Assembly: GCF_905163445.1 (NCBI RefSeq)
Contig: NC_053190.1
Location: 10,604,501-10,668,500, forward strand
DNA: 64,000 nucleotides
DNA from: Pararge aegeria
Lineage: Eukaryota; Arthropoda; Insecta; Lepidoptera; Nymphalidae
Reading direction: 5' to 3'
The position numbers were made by a program, and so were the translations under genes. The notes beneath the pieces were generated by a model. That model saw only the letters and a list, made by a program, of their open reading frames with translations, did not search any database and was not told the DNA's origin. This document shows, piece after piece, positions 11,326 to 22,052 of the stretch (position 1 is the stretch's first letter; every line of letters starts with the position of its first letter).

Positions 11326-11433
11326 ATCATGGATTTCCGGAAAGTAACGCCTGCTCCTATCCAATACGTACCAGAACCTTACGTACAGAACCCTCAAAAC
11401 CAAAAGTCGCAGGTTATAGCTAGCTTTTCTACG

Positions 11434-11668
11434 AGCGCGTTGGAGCGCTGTTGGCTAATAAGTAGAAGATCCCGTGTTTGATCAACGGTGAGCATGTTTT
11501 GAGAATTTATAATTTCTGAGTTTATGAGACTTCGACGGTGACGGGTACCACCAAAAATTGATGAGGTTTATACGTTTTACATAACTGCCATACGCCTGCC
11601 GTTTACCCTACAGGTTAGCCTTACTTACTACTTGGCTTAGACTGCATCGTCATGCACCACCATGAATT
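11434..11668 (+). repeat. SINE-C copy 2, decayed
   Basis: The head 'gagcgctgttggctaat' and a damaged B box 'gtttgatcaacgg' are followed by 'gagaatttataatttctgag', 'gggtaccacca' and near the end 'agactgcatcgtcatgc'. The order matches SINE-C, but the copy is strongly mutated and has internal losses. Confidence 0.65.
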
Positions 11669-12185
11669 ACAGTCTAGGACTTTTAGGGGAGTATAATAAA
11701 AAAAGCTACTATATGAAGGTAACTGCAGAGGGAAAACGTTAGCCGCCGCGCCGTCTTGGCGCAGGAAATGAGGGGTATTCTTACTTATTCTTCGGACAGA
11801 CGCCATAACGAGCTGTTTTAATTGCTCCGCCTCGTAATGAATTCTACATTTAAAATTCAGAGGATGTGCTAATGAAGCGAACAAAAGAATTATATAAAAA
11901 CAGTGTATGAAAAAAACTAAACCGACTACAATCTTGTATTAATCATCAGCATCATCCTCAGCCTATTAAAGTTCGTATGCTAAGCGAAAATTCTGTTGTT
12001 AAAGATAATAAAATAAAGCATAGGCCCGGCGCGCTGCTCCAATGTAGGTTTGCGAGCTTATAGAACGTGTAACAGAATTACGAAACAAAATTGAAGGATG
12101 CATAAGTATATTTCATAAGAAGTCACCCTGTAAAAATCAAAAGAAGCAAATTTATGTTTCCATACAAACGAATACAGAACATTTT
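11669..12185. other. Mostly unassigned, with a small retroelement fragment
   Basis: Around 11943-12060 the words 'atcatcagcatcatcctcagcc' in part and 'ctgctccaatgtaggtttgcgag' resemble the reversed 3' region of GAT-tailed lepidopteran retroelements. Nothing else is recognised. The minus frame at 11621-11884 runs partly through SINE-C and is not a gene. Confidence 0.35.
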
Positions 12186-12189
12186 AAGT

Positions 12190-12460
12190 GGTTCTTTCAA
12201 TAAGCACATTGACAGTGGTTCACTTAAAAGCCCTGGGTTCGATTCCGAGATTGGACAATGAATCGGGTTTTGCTATTAAAAATTTTCAGTACCAGCCAGA
12301 AGCTGGAAAATTGACAGTTTTCTCGCACAGTACGGCATGTGCCACCGGGCCCGGAAATTATAACTATCATACTATAATCACTCTTAAAGCCTACGTGGTA
12401 ACCAATGGAAGAGTAACTACAAACAAATATACTTTTCAAAAGTCCTTATACAGTAGGCCT
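12190..12460 (+). repeat. SINE-D, single copy
   Basis: Carries a tRNA-type B box 'ctgggttcgattccgag' at about 12230-12250, then 'ccagaagctggaaaattgac' and 'cggcatgtgccacc'. The layout (B box, then a conserved body) fits a tRNA-derived SINE. The open frame at 12188-12475 is just a reading through it. No second copy in the window. Confidence 0.6.
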
Positions 12461-12490
12461 ACTTGGAATAAATGAAATTTTATTTTGGAC
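12445..12490 (+). repeat. LINE 3' terminal fragment
   Basis: 'ttttcaaaagtcctt', 'taggcctacttgg' and 'aataaatgaaatttta' match the terminal 45 bp of the LINE at 14371-14866. It is attached directly to SINE-D, so SINE-D may share this tail with its partner LINE. That is inference. Confidence 0.6.
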
Positions 12491-12652
12491 ATATGTATTA
12501 AATGAAAAATCCTCTCTTATAAGAGAAGAACCCTTTGCCCAACAATAGGCTGTATTAGATAAAATTCAATTAGATTAAATAAATGAAATAATTAAAGATG
12601 GTAGTTTCATAACACAGTTAATTAAAATATGTAGTTATCATTCATTTAGAAA

Positions 12653-12800
12653 CCACCTCGGTTCTCTTCTTACCCGTTTGATACTCAAAGCATGAACTGT
12701 GAGGCAATTAGACGCCTATAATTACCATGTTAATTACAGACAGCGCTCTTGTTTCTCATCGCGCCATTCCGACCGTTTCGTTGTTATTTTAACATAAATT
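12653..12800 (+). repeat. Core-1 conserved repeat, copy 1
   Basis: Best copy of a family centred on 'caaagcatgaactgtg', 'ggcaattagacgcc' and 'tataattaccatgttaatta', followed by 'cagacagcg' and 'tattttaacataaat'. Related blocks are at 30212-30310 (right half), 37765-37840 (minus) and 42745-42830 (minus). No transposon termini found. Confidence 0.65.
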
Positions 12801-13490
12801 TGTTCTTTACAAAGTCAGCTTGAGAGCTAGAACGATTAAAGAGTATTTATTTTGCAAATAAAACGAATTAAAGCTTATTCTAAAAGGCCGGCCTGTAAGT
12901 AGAGCGTAAGATGTTTTTTCAGCAATGTAAAGGGGAAATGATCTAAAAAAAGAATATTAAAGTAGCGGGCGATAGAGTGTCTCTGCTTGTTTAAATTTTA
13001 AACGATGAAAATCAGCGTTGCGGTAGGTATTCCTTGGCAGGTACGTAAGTTTCTTTTTTGTTTTTATATTTGTACAATAATAGTGGTCAAGAAAGCTTAT
13101 TATTATTGAATTAAAAACACTGACGCAGTATGAAAAAAAATTACCAATTAATCAACATCTTGTTGGTCGCCGTGGTTTCACCGTTAACCAAAAGTTGTAG
13201 CGGAAAACTAGAAATGGAATAAGTTGACTAATGGTGAAAAAAAATATTGAAATCGGTTTCGTAGTTCTTTATATTATTAGTATATTTGTAGAGCCACAAG
13301 CAGGCAATAATCTAGCCAAAGCCACGCCAATCAAAGGAAATTACGCGCAAGCAACAAAATATTGTCGTAGTATATTTATATTATTTAAAAAAAAAATAAT
13401 CTCAATGTTTTGAAACAAAAAAAAATATATATGTTAATATTTTATGCTTGTTGTCTAACAAGTCTAACAAGTTTGTTGTTTTGTGATAAT
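12801..13490. other. No recognised feature
   Basis: AT-rich. The small plus frame at 13231-13413 has no family resemblance. Confidence 0.45.
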
Positions 13491-13496
13491 AAATAA

Positions 13497-13725
13497 TATA
13501 CTACGACAATACACGCATCGTTATATAGCCCCAAAGTAAGCGTAGCTTGAGTAATTGGTTCTAGGATAGCTGATAAATATTTCTATGAATATAATATTAC
13601 ATAGAAAATTAAAATATACATGAACATTTATGTTCATACCACAAACATTTTCCAGTTGTGGGAATCGAACCCACAGTCTTGGACTCGAAAAGCAGGGTCG
13701 CTGGCTACTGCACTGATCGGCCGTC
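13497..13725 (-). repeat. SINE-A copy 3
   Basis: Minus copy. The tail 'actacgacaatacac' is followed by 'agtaagcgtagcttg', 'ggaatcgaacccac' (B box reversed), and the head 'tgcactgatcggccgtc'. The 'acaccgagacac' body segment is partly lost. Confidence 0.85.
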
Positions 13726-14365
13726 ACGAGGCAGATAATATGGTAATCAAATAATTTTTTGGGGTATGGCGGATATATAAAAATAAACGCCTTAACGTCT
13801 TCTACTAGGTACTTTAAGGAATATATGTTTTAATGACTGGAGGTAAAATGTTACTACGGCATAAGACAAAACTTTTTTTTCTTTTGCTTAAATTAAATAA
13901 ACAGTATTATTAAGTACATTTAAAACCAAACCACTGCGCTCTACAACCGCATAGTACTTTCTCACTAACATTACACAAATACAAACAAAAGTGAAACAAA
14001 ATGACTGCATTTTGCCTAAGTGAACAATGTAAATCAAGTCAGACATATTAAACCAACTCGTAAACACAAGCTTAATCTCACTGCACTTAGTAGCATTGCG
14101 TTCATCTGGATAAAGGTTACCTATTCTCGTTTAGTCTAGGCAACACACAAGACAGATTGACTGCTGCAACTTGCGCCGTGAGCCATAAATCGTAATAAAA
14201 TTACTGAAATCGCATACAATGTATGCGTGTACAGTGTAAATCATGTCGAGGCTGGAATACGGTCTATGCAAACTTAATCTCATCTGCACTTACTATCGTG
14301 TTAATGCGTTGCGATATATTACGTAATTCATCATGCTCTAGAATTATGACGATTGTAATCTGTGT
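13726..14365. other. Unassigned DNA with a weak internal duplication
   Basis: The segment 14028-14108 ('gtaaatcaagtc' ... 'aagcttaatctca' ... 'tgcacttagtag') is loosely repeated at 14235-14318 ('gtaaatcatgtc' ... 'aacttaatctcat' ... 'tgcacttactat'), a spacing of about 207 bp. No coding potential seen. Confidence 0.45.
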
Positions 14366-14370
14366 GAGCA

Positions 14371-14866
14371 CACTTGTCACAACATTCAATATGTAAAGTG
14401 GATATAAACAGTCGACTTACAAGAAATGGTCATAAATTAGTGACATCTGCATATCGTCTGCGAAAGGTGCAGAAGTCATTTGTGGGATTGAGTATACGCT
14501 TTTATAATATGATTCCTAAGGTAATTTTGGACCTACCAATGCATAAGTTTAAAGAATGTGTTAAAACACATTTATTACAGCGAGGTTATTATACAATTGA
14601 TAAGTTTCTTAATGACAAGGTTGCTTGGAAGCATCCGCCTCCGCTATCTTCTCTCATAAGATAGAAAAATGAATGTTAAAATGTAAAATGTAAATTTTTG
14701 ATGTTGGAAAAGAGCAACTGCTGAGTTTCTTGCCGGCTTCTTCTCGGTAGAATCTGCCTTCCGAACCGGTGGTAGAGTCACTACACACGGACAGACTTGA
14801 CGTTTCAAAAGTGCTTGTATTAGGCCTACTTGAAATAAATGAATTTTGAATTTTGATTTTTTGAAT
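14371..14866 (+). mobile_element. LINE 3' end, Jockey/CR1 type, C-terminus of reverse transcriptase ORF
   Basis: An uninterrupted frame to 14664 encodes the C-terminal tail of a non-LTR retrotransposon ORF2. Seen: a basic 'TRNGHKLV' stretch, 'KSFVGLSIRFYN' followed by 'IP', then 'FKECVKTHLL' and an aromatic 'YYTI..FLND' ending. This order (FYN.IP, FK..VK..L, YYs..dFl) is the usual C-terminus of Jockey/CR1-superfamily LINEs in Lepidoptera. After the stop comes the 3' UTR with 'gagtttcttgccggcttc', 'ccgaaccggtggtagag', 'gacttgacgtttcaaaag' and a tail of TTTGAA/TTTTGAA repeats. The start is truncated: no catalytic YADD region is present, so it is a dead 5'-truncated insertion. Other tails of this family are at 12445-12490, 29685-29757 and 62617-62763. 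Confidence 0.88.
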
Positions 14867-14924
14867 TTTATTAATAACAATAAACACAAATTGTAACGGT
14901 TCGGATTATATTCAAGATATTTTT

Positions 14925-15110
14925 TATAACAGATCAGGGTGCCTTGTGTGGGATTTTCCACCAACTTCTCTACCTACCCGATTTTGTAGAAGTTACCTGC
15001 GATTCGTATAGAATGAACATAGTGCCATCTATTGACTATACAGTTTCCCAGTATTGTTACTAGATGGCGTTCTTCAGATTCCGTACAAATCGTACTTAAC
15101 TTTCACGCAT
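14925..15110 (+). repeat. Repeat R copy 1
   Basis: 'atcagggtgcct', 'attttccacc', then 'tttcccagtattgttactagatggcg' in part and 'cagattccgtac' match the copy at 33828-33965, where the second half is inverted relative to the first. Class unknown. Confidence 0.55.
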
Positions 15111-16770
15111 GAAAGTGTCAGAAACCGTGATCGAAATCGAACTCGTACCGCCAAAAAGTATGCCGAAATCATAATATTTTTTTTATATCAATATTAGAAA
15201 CTCAAGTAATAGTTTATACATACATGCATATTTTATTTATTTATAATTTATAATTTATGTACCATAAATTGTGATTGTGAACATAAGATACATGAAGTCT
15301 ACAAAGGAAAGCTTATCTCTATAAGAGATCTCTTCCAGCTACCCCAGGATGTGAGTAAGATGATTTAATTGTGGTATAGGTCAAATAAAGGTACAATATA
15401 CTTCATAACTACTAAGTAAATTTAATATAGCTAAATAATAACAAAATTCTACATACTAATACAATAACATTTGAATATACTATATATACAAAATACATAA
15501 AAATAATATAATAAATATTTATATGATATAAATATAAATATATATCTTTAATAAGTAAACAGTGATAAATATACTATGACAACGATAGATAATGCTCCTT
15601 TACATTGTGTTTAAAAGAGTGCACCGATCGGCAGTGTCTAATATGTTTTTGGTTCCAAAGGTATGTAGCGTAAAGATTTCTGGAAGAAAATAGTATTATA
15701 TGAAGGGACATCAAGAGGATTTTTTGACAAGCAATACCGCAAGGGTCTCGTAGGCGGAAGACATAGCTTTATACGCTCACACAAATAACCAGGAGAAGAA
15801 GAATTATATAGGATGTTGTAAAGGACAGTTAAAATATGCACTTTAATTGACGAAGAAAATCAGAAACGTGATCGAATACGTAAAGCATACATAGATTCTT
15901 AAACACATTACCCTCCCGTAGTCGGTTAAAAACACAAAAAAGTCAATACTTTGTATGCTTATATTATTTAACGTATTAAATATCACAGAAGCTACCTGTA
16001 GTGCAATATGTGCAAAAAATAAATATTCTGGACTTTATAAATATGAATTTTTATATAATTGTACTGAGTAGGTACCTACAGTTTAGACCTTGATCAATAA
16101 CTCAGTAAAGTCAATAATAGTGTCCAATATACAAGAACATTGCAAGTTAATACTTTCATAATTTTTGGAATTTTATATTTAACAGAACTTCACCCGTGTG
16201 TATTTTGTTAGAAGGTTGAAATATTGTTAAAACTAACTAACGCCAATATTAAAGTTCCTCCGATACCAATATCTTGTACAAAGTTAAGAAAGATGCGGCC
16301 TCCGTGGACACTTAATAGTTTATAGTTGTACTCATAGAGTAGAAGGTTTTCAAAAACATCAGTTTTGTTATTAATTTATATTTCAACATACCCAGAATTG
16401 ACGTAACAGTTTCCCAATTCATTACCCAAATAAGACTTTATTTAAGACACAACATTAAATAAAAATAAATAAATAGATAAAAAATTAAAATACACAAATT
16501 ACTTTTTTTGCCATATTAATTGGATTTTACATCGACTGTTCATGACGTGACATCGTTCTCAAATTTAAATTACATTTTAAGACTAAGATTTACATACAGA
16601 GATCCAATTGTATACTTAGCTTATTAGTATCACATGATGTCTCCTTTCATATTGGAAAGATCGATTCAGAGTTTACTCTGCACGTTATAGCTAAACGTGG
16701 TTTCTTAGAAAAACCCCCAATTTCCTATCTGCTATTAAAAAGCTGGCTGATAGCTGGTATTTAAAATTAT
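15111..16770. other. Long AT-rich stretch, nothing recognised
   Basis: About 1.7 kb with very high AT content at 15420-15560. No repeat family or supported coding frame. Confidence 0.45.
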
Positions 16771-16774
16771 AAAT

Positions 16775-16945
16775 TCGAAAGTGTGTTTGTTTACTTGACA
16801 TTTCTTAACCATCTAACCAAGCATCTAATTAACAAGTCGTTGGCATAGAGTTAGCTGAAAGGGCGGAGAGTAAAATAGATTATATTTTATATCCCCACGG
16901 ATTTTTCTTAATAAACGTGGACAAAGAACGCGGACAACAAGCTTC
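16775..16945 (+). repeat. CTAGC-end repeat (probably RTE-like), degenerate
   Basis: Same word order as 735-915: 'tggcatagagttagctgaaa', 'ggagagtaaaat', 'tccccacggattttt', then 'cgtggacaaagaacgcggacaacaagct' in part. The terminal CGCGG...AGCT block is mutated. Confidence 0.55.
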
Positions 16946-17765
16946 ATATTATTAGACTGAAACTGTCAGAAACCCAAATAGGTATTCGGGTTTTTTAAGA
17001 TTTTTATATCCTAAATCCCAAAACATCGAGTAGACAAAATATGTAGATAAGCATTTACGATAAACCTTTTGAATTATGAATGCGTCAAAATTAAACTCTG
17101 CAGTGTAATCCATCACTATCAAAATACATAGTAAGAGTAGGTAGATGCGTAAATGTTTGATGCATAATATTATTCATCTATGATTACTCAATTCAGTTTA
17201 TTACAAATGGGGTAAAATTTTCGCACCCTTGTTTACGAAGCTCCGCAATTCATTACTTTATTTGTTTAATAAAGCTGGAGCAGGCACAGCTTGCTTACAT
17301 TGAAATATAAATTACCTTTAATTTTGGCGAAGGGACTAGAAAATATGATGATGTAAAGTTTTCATCATGCCTTAATAAACGTGGCGGCGCTGCTACCTAT
17401 CAAGCTGTGCACCTGCTTGTTATGAAAATTGATGTTCAGACTAATCTCATAGAATACCTTTGAAGAGAATTGCTGCATCCTGCGTGCCTTGATGAGGAAA
17501 TTTGTATGAAAATTTATGTTATTAAAGTTCTGTGCTTATACTTTTGGTGGTAGCACAGCGCTCTAGGAAAATTATTAAATATACCTAACACTTCTTTAGA
17601 GGTTTAATGACTTAAGTTCTAAACCTTGTGCGCGGAATAACCGCTTATAAAGAAACAAAGCTACTTAATATTAATATAAAGTCACACACATAGTACCTAC
17701 CTATGCAACAATTGTATATACCTACCTATCCGAAAGACACGAACAGACTCGAAAAAATACTACTT
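16946..17765. other. No recognised feature
   Basis: AT-rich intergenic-type sequence; no supported repeat or gene. Confidence 0.45.
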
Positions 17766-17767
17766 TT

Positions 17768-17985
17768 GACAGCCGGTTGGCGCAATGGGCAGCGACCCTG
17801 CTTTCTTCGTCCAAGGCCGTGGGTTCGATTCTCACAACTGGAATAATGTTTGTGTGTTGAACATGAATGTTTTTCAGTGCCTGGTTGTTTATCTGTGTAA
17901 GCATTTATGTGTATTATATTCACAAAAATATTCATCAGCTACATTAGTACCCATAAAACAAGCTACGCTTACTTTGGGACTATTG
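17768..17985 (+). repeat. SINE-A copy 4
   Basis: Head 'gacagccggttggcgcaatggg', split here as A-box region and B box 'gggttcgattctc', then 'tgtttttcagtgcctgg', 'aaaatattcatcagc' and 'agctacgcttactttggg'. The copy ends early, before the 'gtcgtagt' 3' word. Confidence 0.88.
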
Positions 17986-18186
17986 GGAATATTTTTTTTA
18001 TACCCATTGGGGCCTTAATATTTAACAATAATATTACTTTATAGGCCTAATTATTATTTAGTAATAATAATTCTCTTAATAGTTCTTTTATTCTCTAAAA
18101 AAAAAAACTACATGTACCTAACAGTTATGTCTACATGTTAGTAACTTCCTTAAGTAAAATTCTATTTTCTATCAACTAATTGTTAT

Positions 18187-18900
18187 CATAATAACAACCC
18201 CTTACCGGCCCACTACAGGGCATCCTCCCACAATGAGAAGGGGATTGGGCCAGCGTGGTTAACTACGGCCTTATTTAACCACGTTGGCCCAGTGCGGATT
18301 GGTGGACTCCATACACCTTTCAAATTCAAATTCTAATTGTTTTATTTGCATAAAACAATGTAGGTATACATGTTTAGTCATAATATATTACATGCAAAAC
18401 TTAATTTAAAAAACTCATTTATGTAATAACTAAAAAAAGAAACGAAATCAAAATTATCAAAATATAACAAAAATGTCATTAATTTTACTGTATGGAATAA
18501 TAAATTTAAAAACATGGAATGTCTATTAAAAAATAACACATAAATTACATTAGTACCTAAATAAGTTATATTTTAATATCCAAGAACTCCCTTCCCGAGT
18601 TACGTAATTTTGTCTTGAATTTCAAAAATGACAAATCTTTAATAGCTATAGGCAATTTGTTGTACATCAAAATCATATTATGATAACAACTTTTAGAACC
18701 GATTGCTTTGAGAATTTGCCGTTGGGCATGCAGGTTTCTTCACGATGTTTTTCCTTCACCGTTGAAGCAAGTGATATTTGAATTGCTTAAAACGCACATA
18801 GCTTAGAAAAGTTAGAGGAGCGAGCTGGGATTCGAACTCGGCCCTCTGAAAGTGAATTCGAAGTCCCACCCACTACACACGGTTGTAGCTCCACCGCTTT
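18187..18900 (-). repeat. SINE-B copy 3, split by a LINE and carrying an inverted duplication
   Basis: The minus SINE-B is present as 18187-18320 (tail and middle) and 18706-18900 ('ttccttcaccgttgaag', 'aaaagttagagg', 'gggattcgaactcgg'). Between them lies a LINE 3' end. At 18247-18295 the middle contains a fold-back: 'gggccagcgtggttaa' followed after about 12 bases by its near-perfect reverse complement. The usual SINE-B has only one orientation of this block. Confidence 0.8.
18321..18705 (-). mobile_element. LINE 3' end (Jockey/CR1 type) nested in SINE-B
   Basis: Read on the minus strand, the high-coordinate part encodes a short C-terminal ORF2 fragment with 'LMYNKLPIAIKDL', 'FLKFKTKLR' and 'REFLDIK', the same FYN/YN.LP-FK-L architecture as the 14371 LINE but a different family. 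The low-coordinate end is 'ttcaaattcaaa', the reversed TTTGAA tail. A short 'ctttg/ctttc' match at the junctions could be the target duplication. Heavily 5' truncated. Confidence 0.75.
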
Positions 18901-19280
18901 AACTAACCATTATCCTTTTATTATATTAGTACCTATCGCACCGAATAACGATTATGTTTTGTTTTCCAGTCACAGCAGTAGTGAAAATGGCAATATGTCA
19001 CGTTACCGACATTAAAGTTTGTAATTCAAGTTGGTAATCTCCGTTTGAAAATGATGTGACGTACGGATCATATTAAAGTTGTATCACGATTCGAAATGCC
19101 CCTTAGCGTATATCTACATGTGTTTAGATGGTCAGACGTTTTATTCACGTGGCTAGAGTTAATTTGCATTCACTACGCACATAAGATCTTAACATGCGTT
19201 CTTGTACGTGCCAGTTGTTCGTGCACATTATACACCTGGCGTTTTTGATATCAAAATATTTCAATGTAATAAAAATTGCA
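18901..19280. other. No recognised feature
   Basis: Nothing supported between the SINE-B head and the core-2 repeat. Confidence 0.45.
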
Positions 19281-19284
19281 CCTA

Positions 19285-19462
19285 ATGCATGACTTCATAC
19301 CCTGTCAGAAAAGTAATCCGCGATGAAATACGATGCTGCCGTTCCCATATTTGTACCTCGGATATCTCCATTTTCTTTGACTAACGGTAATATCAAAAGT
19401 TACTGACTCTCTTGTGCGCCGTACAGAGGTAATAGGTGCTCATAAAAATTCACCATGCGGAA
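19285..19462 (-). repeat. Core-2 conserved repeat, copy 1
   Basis: The reverse complement aligns with 40796-40970: 'ggtgaatttttatgag', 'gagtcagt..cttttga', 'tagtcaaag', 'aaatggagat', 'gtacaaatatggga' and 'cgcggattacttttc'. An indel in 'aaagaaaatgg' versus 'aaagagaaatgg' and stops in this copy argue against conservation as protein. Confidence 0.7.
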
Positions 19463-19651
19463 TTTTTACTCTTACGTGTCAAGGGGCGGTGAAACCAAGC
19501 GGACATATTCGTCTATTAAAACATCATTCAAATATACTACGTGCTTTTTAGAAAGAGTCTTACTAAGGCTCTTTCTAAAGGGCTATTTGGAACCTTCTAT
19601 GCAAACTAATGTAACTAATGAAATTTATTCAAAGATTGAAAGAAAGAAGAA

Positions 19652-19773
19652 TGTTGAAACAAGTGAAATTTTAAGTGCTTAAAACGCACGTAACTTGGAA
19701 AAGTTAGAGCGCGATGGGATTCGAACTCGGCTCCCAGAAAGTGAAGTCGAAGTCCCACTGGTCTATCACTGCT
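19652..19773 (-). repeat. SINE-B copy 4, head half only
   Basis: 'gttgaaacaagtg', 'cttaaaacgcacgtaac', 'aaaagttagag', 'gggattcgaactcgg', 'gaagtcgaagtccca' and 'tctatcactgc' are the 5' half of SINE-B, reversed. The GAT-tailed half is absent. Confidence 0.8.
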
Positions 19774-20310
19774 CCAAATACCAAAAATGACAAATATCGG
19801 CTTTATATTTTCAAGTTAAGATAAAAAAAGTCGCATTACTTATCTAGGGCCAAGCATAACTTATTGGGTTAACTGACCATCGCAGAAGATCTATGTTTTC
19901 ATATCAATAAAACGTAAGTTACACACAGTATGTACGCTCATTCATTTCAGGTAGCGGAACCTGAAATGTTGACTGAACATAAAGGAACATTGAAAACTTT
20001 TTTAATATATCAAAAAGTAATAACGGCAGGTGGATGTTTCATCCATCAAGACTCCTGCGGGTACCATATGTTTAATTTCAACTGCGGGTTGTTAGTTTCC
20101 GCATACAAAGTTTGTTCATACCGGTATATTAAATAAACACGACCATGTTGCATCACATAATGTGTTTAGTATCGCAACGCGGTAGGAGAATGGTGTATCA
20201 AACAATAGTCAAATATTAAATGCATTGATTAAATATGTAACTTACTATACTGATTGAACGTGGAATAGAACTATTATTTTGTAACTGAGATGTTAACGTA
20301 TTCGCTTAAT
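19774..20310. other. No recognised feature
   Basis: No repeat call. The 68-codon frame at 19930-20136 resembles no family I know. Confidence 0.4.
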
Positions 20311-20311
20311 A

Positions 20312-20525
20312 AGTCAAAGTTAAAGTCAAAGTCAAAGTCAAAAATATTTTTATTCAAGTAGGCCCATATAGATGGCACTTATGACCTCCATGAGAAATGT
20401 GCACTTACACGGTAGTTTGATGATGCCGATAACCATATTCGTAAACGTAAAAAAAAAAAAAAACTTAAAACTAAAGTGACAAGAAGAAGCCCACAACAAA
20501 CTTAGCCGGGTGTGTCACCATCTCA
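20312..20525 (-). mobile_element. LINE 3' end with TTTGAC tail, minus copy
   Basis: Begins with the reversed tail 'gtcaaagtcaaagtcaaa', then 'atatttttattcaagtaggcc', 'cacggtagt', 'gataaccatattcgtaaac' and 'cccacaacaaacttagccggg'. Mirrors the plus copy at 60972-61190. Only the non-coding 3' end is present. Confidence 0.8.
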
Positions 20526-21290
20526 AATTGTCTCCATATTAATATTAATTTTATTAAATAATATAAAATAAAAGTTAGTTTAAAGAAAATTAATTTACCA
20601 AACAGGTTTTATATTATATCTACATACTTTTTCGGAGAATTAGAATTTACCCATAAGAGGAGTCCAGTGCAAATCAGGCTCACTTTTTGTTATTAAAAAA
20701 AAAAAACGTTAGAAAGTAATGAGGCCTTTCATTATGTTTCCCATCCACTGAAAATCGAAAAAAATAAAACAATTTAATTATTTAACTAAGCTTAACTAAT
20801 TAATTCCAGTGCTAGTTATGCTGATTGCGTAACTAATACTGGTATTGATATATGCATTAATTGAAATTTCAACTAATATGCTCACTGAATATTTAGGTAA
20901 AAGGTAAATAGTAGTTAAATGATTTATGATTACTACGGAAAGTTAAATAGGAACAAAAGCACGTAGTAGATGATAAATCATACATTAATACTAATTCTTT
21001 TGCCTCAAGCTAAGACCTCATGTTGTACCTAAGTAAAATACATTTTAAACGTAATGCTATTTCTTGACACCAATATATTGTAAGTGTTCAGAGTAAAGAT
21101 CTTTTTTTTTATAATTACAATAGCGGACCCGCGCGACTTCGTCCGCGAATGAGTCGACTTAAAAAAAATAGTCGTGAAAACTTATTTAGCTACGTTAAAC
21201 GATTATTAGTTAAGGAAATATTTCTGGGTCCCCGTCACCAGCGCGACGTGTTAATGTTACGCGGATTTTTATTACGTAAGATTATTTATT
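20526..21290. other. Mostly unassigned; short CTAGC-type word at its end
   Basis: At 21122-21150 'agcggacccgcgcgacttcg' is the end word of the common CGCGG-CTAGC repeat, here isolated. The rest is AT-rich and unassigned. Confidence 0.4.
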
Positions 21291-21299
21291 TACCTATGA

Positions 21300-21434
21300 C
21301 AGTGGTGTGCACAAGGTTTTTGACCAGGGTATGCATAAAACAGGTACATGGCATAAAATTCCTCTCCAATACGGGTTATATAAAATCATTTGTGTATGCA
21401 GTGCTTTTATGCATGTATGAAGTGCACGCCACTG
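21300..21434 (+). mobile_element. hAT-like MITE, copy 1 (135 bp)
   Basis: Terminal inverted repeats 'cagtggtgtgcac' and 'gtgcacgccactg' bound the element. The flanks 'acctatga' (21292-21299) and 'acctatgc' (21435-21442) are a 7/8 match, as expected for the 8-bp target duplication of hAT transposons, and CAGTGG-type ends also fit hAT. Internally it shares 'accagggtatgcata' with the copy at 59470-59613. No transposase is encoded. Confidence 0.82.
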
Positions 21435-21463
21435 ACCTATGCTGTTCATTATCTGTTTTCAGT

Positions 21464-21541
21464 TTCATCAACCCATTACCAGCGCAATATAGGGCACGGG
21501 TATCCACAACACTGGCCCAGTGCGAATTGGTAGACTGGTAG
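21464..21541 (-). repeat. SINE-B fragment
   Basis: 'aacccattaccagcgcaat', 'gggcacgggt', 'ggcccagtgcgaattgg' are the reversed 3' part of SINE-B with a deletion in the middle. It lies about 30 bp beyond the MITE. Confidence 0.7.
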
Positions 21542-21649
21542 GATAAGAATATGAATATTTCTGAGTATGAAATATTCATATTCTAATGTGACGAAGTTAT
21601 AGTTCTCTGACAGACGCATTTACAGATAGTGTACAATTTGGCTCCGGTC

Positions 21650-21770
21650 AGCTTTAAGAGTGTGCCGTGTGGTGACATCAGATTAGAATACAGTTGTCAC
21701 CACCCCTGCTCTTCCGACGGATGTCATACGTTGCGACTAAAGAGATATTTCGGTGAATGGGCAGCAGCGT
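21650..21770 (+). repeat. Repeat J copy 2
   Basis: 'gccgtgtggtgacatcagatta', in part, 'aatacagttgtcaccacccct' in part, and 'gactaaagagata' match the 28558 copy. The 3' half is missing. Confidence 0.7.
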
Positions 21771-21818
21771 TCACTATTCTACTACTTTTATTTACTGCGA
21801 TTCTCAACCTGTTTAAAA

Positions 21819-22052
21819 TATAAATATAAATAAATATACTACGACAATATACACACTGCCATCTAGTCCCAAAGTAAGCGTAGCTTGTGTTATGGGTACT
21901 AAGATAACTGATGAATATTTTTTATTTTTTATGAATAATATAAATAAATACTTATAATATACATATAAACACCCAGACACTGAAAAACATTCATGTTCAA
22001 CGTTTTCCAGTTGTGGGAATCGAACCCACGGCACTGCGCCAGTCGGCCGTCA
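21819..22052 (-). repeat. SINE-A copy 5, internal deletion in the tRNA head
   Basis: The tail 'aaatatactacgacaat', 'agtaagcgtagcttg', 'gaacattcatg'-type body and 'gggaatcgaacccac' are followed directly by 'ggcactgcgccagtcggccgtc'. About 30 bases between the A and B boxes are lost. Confidence 0.85.

Noticed and set aside
14644..14964. 106- and 77-codon minus frames
   Set aside because: They lie opposite the LINE 3' UTR and tail; no motif.
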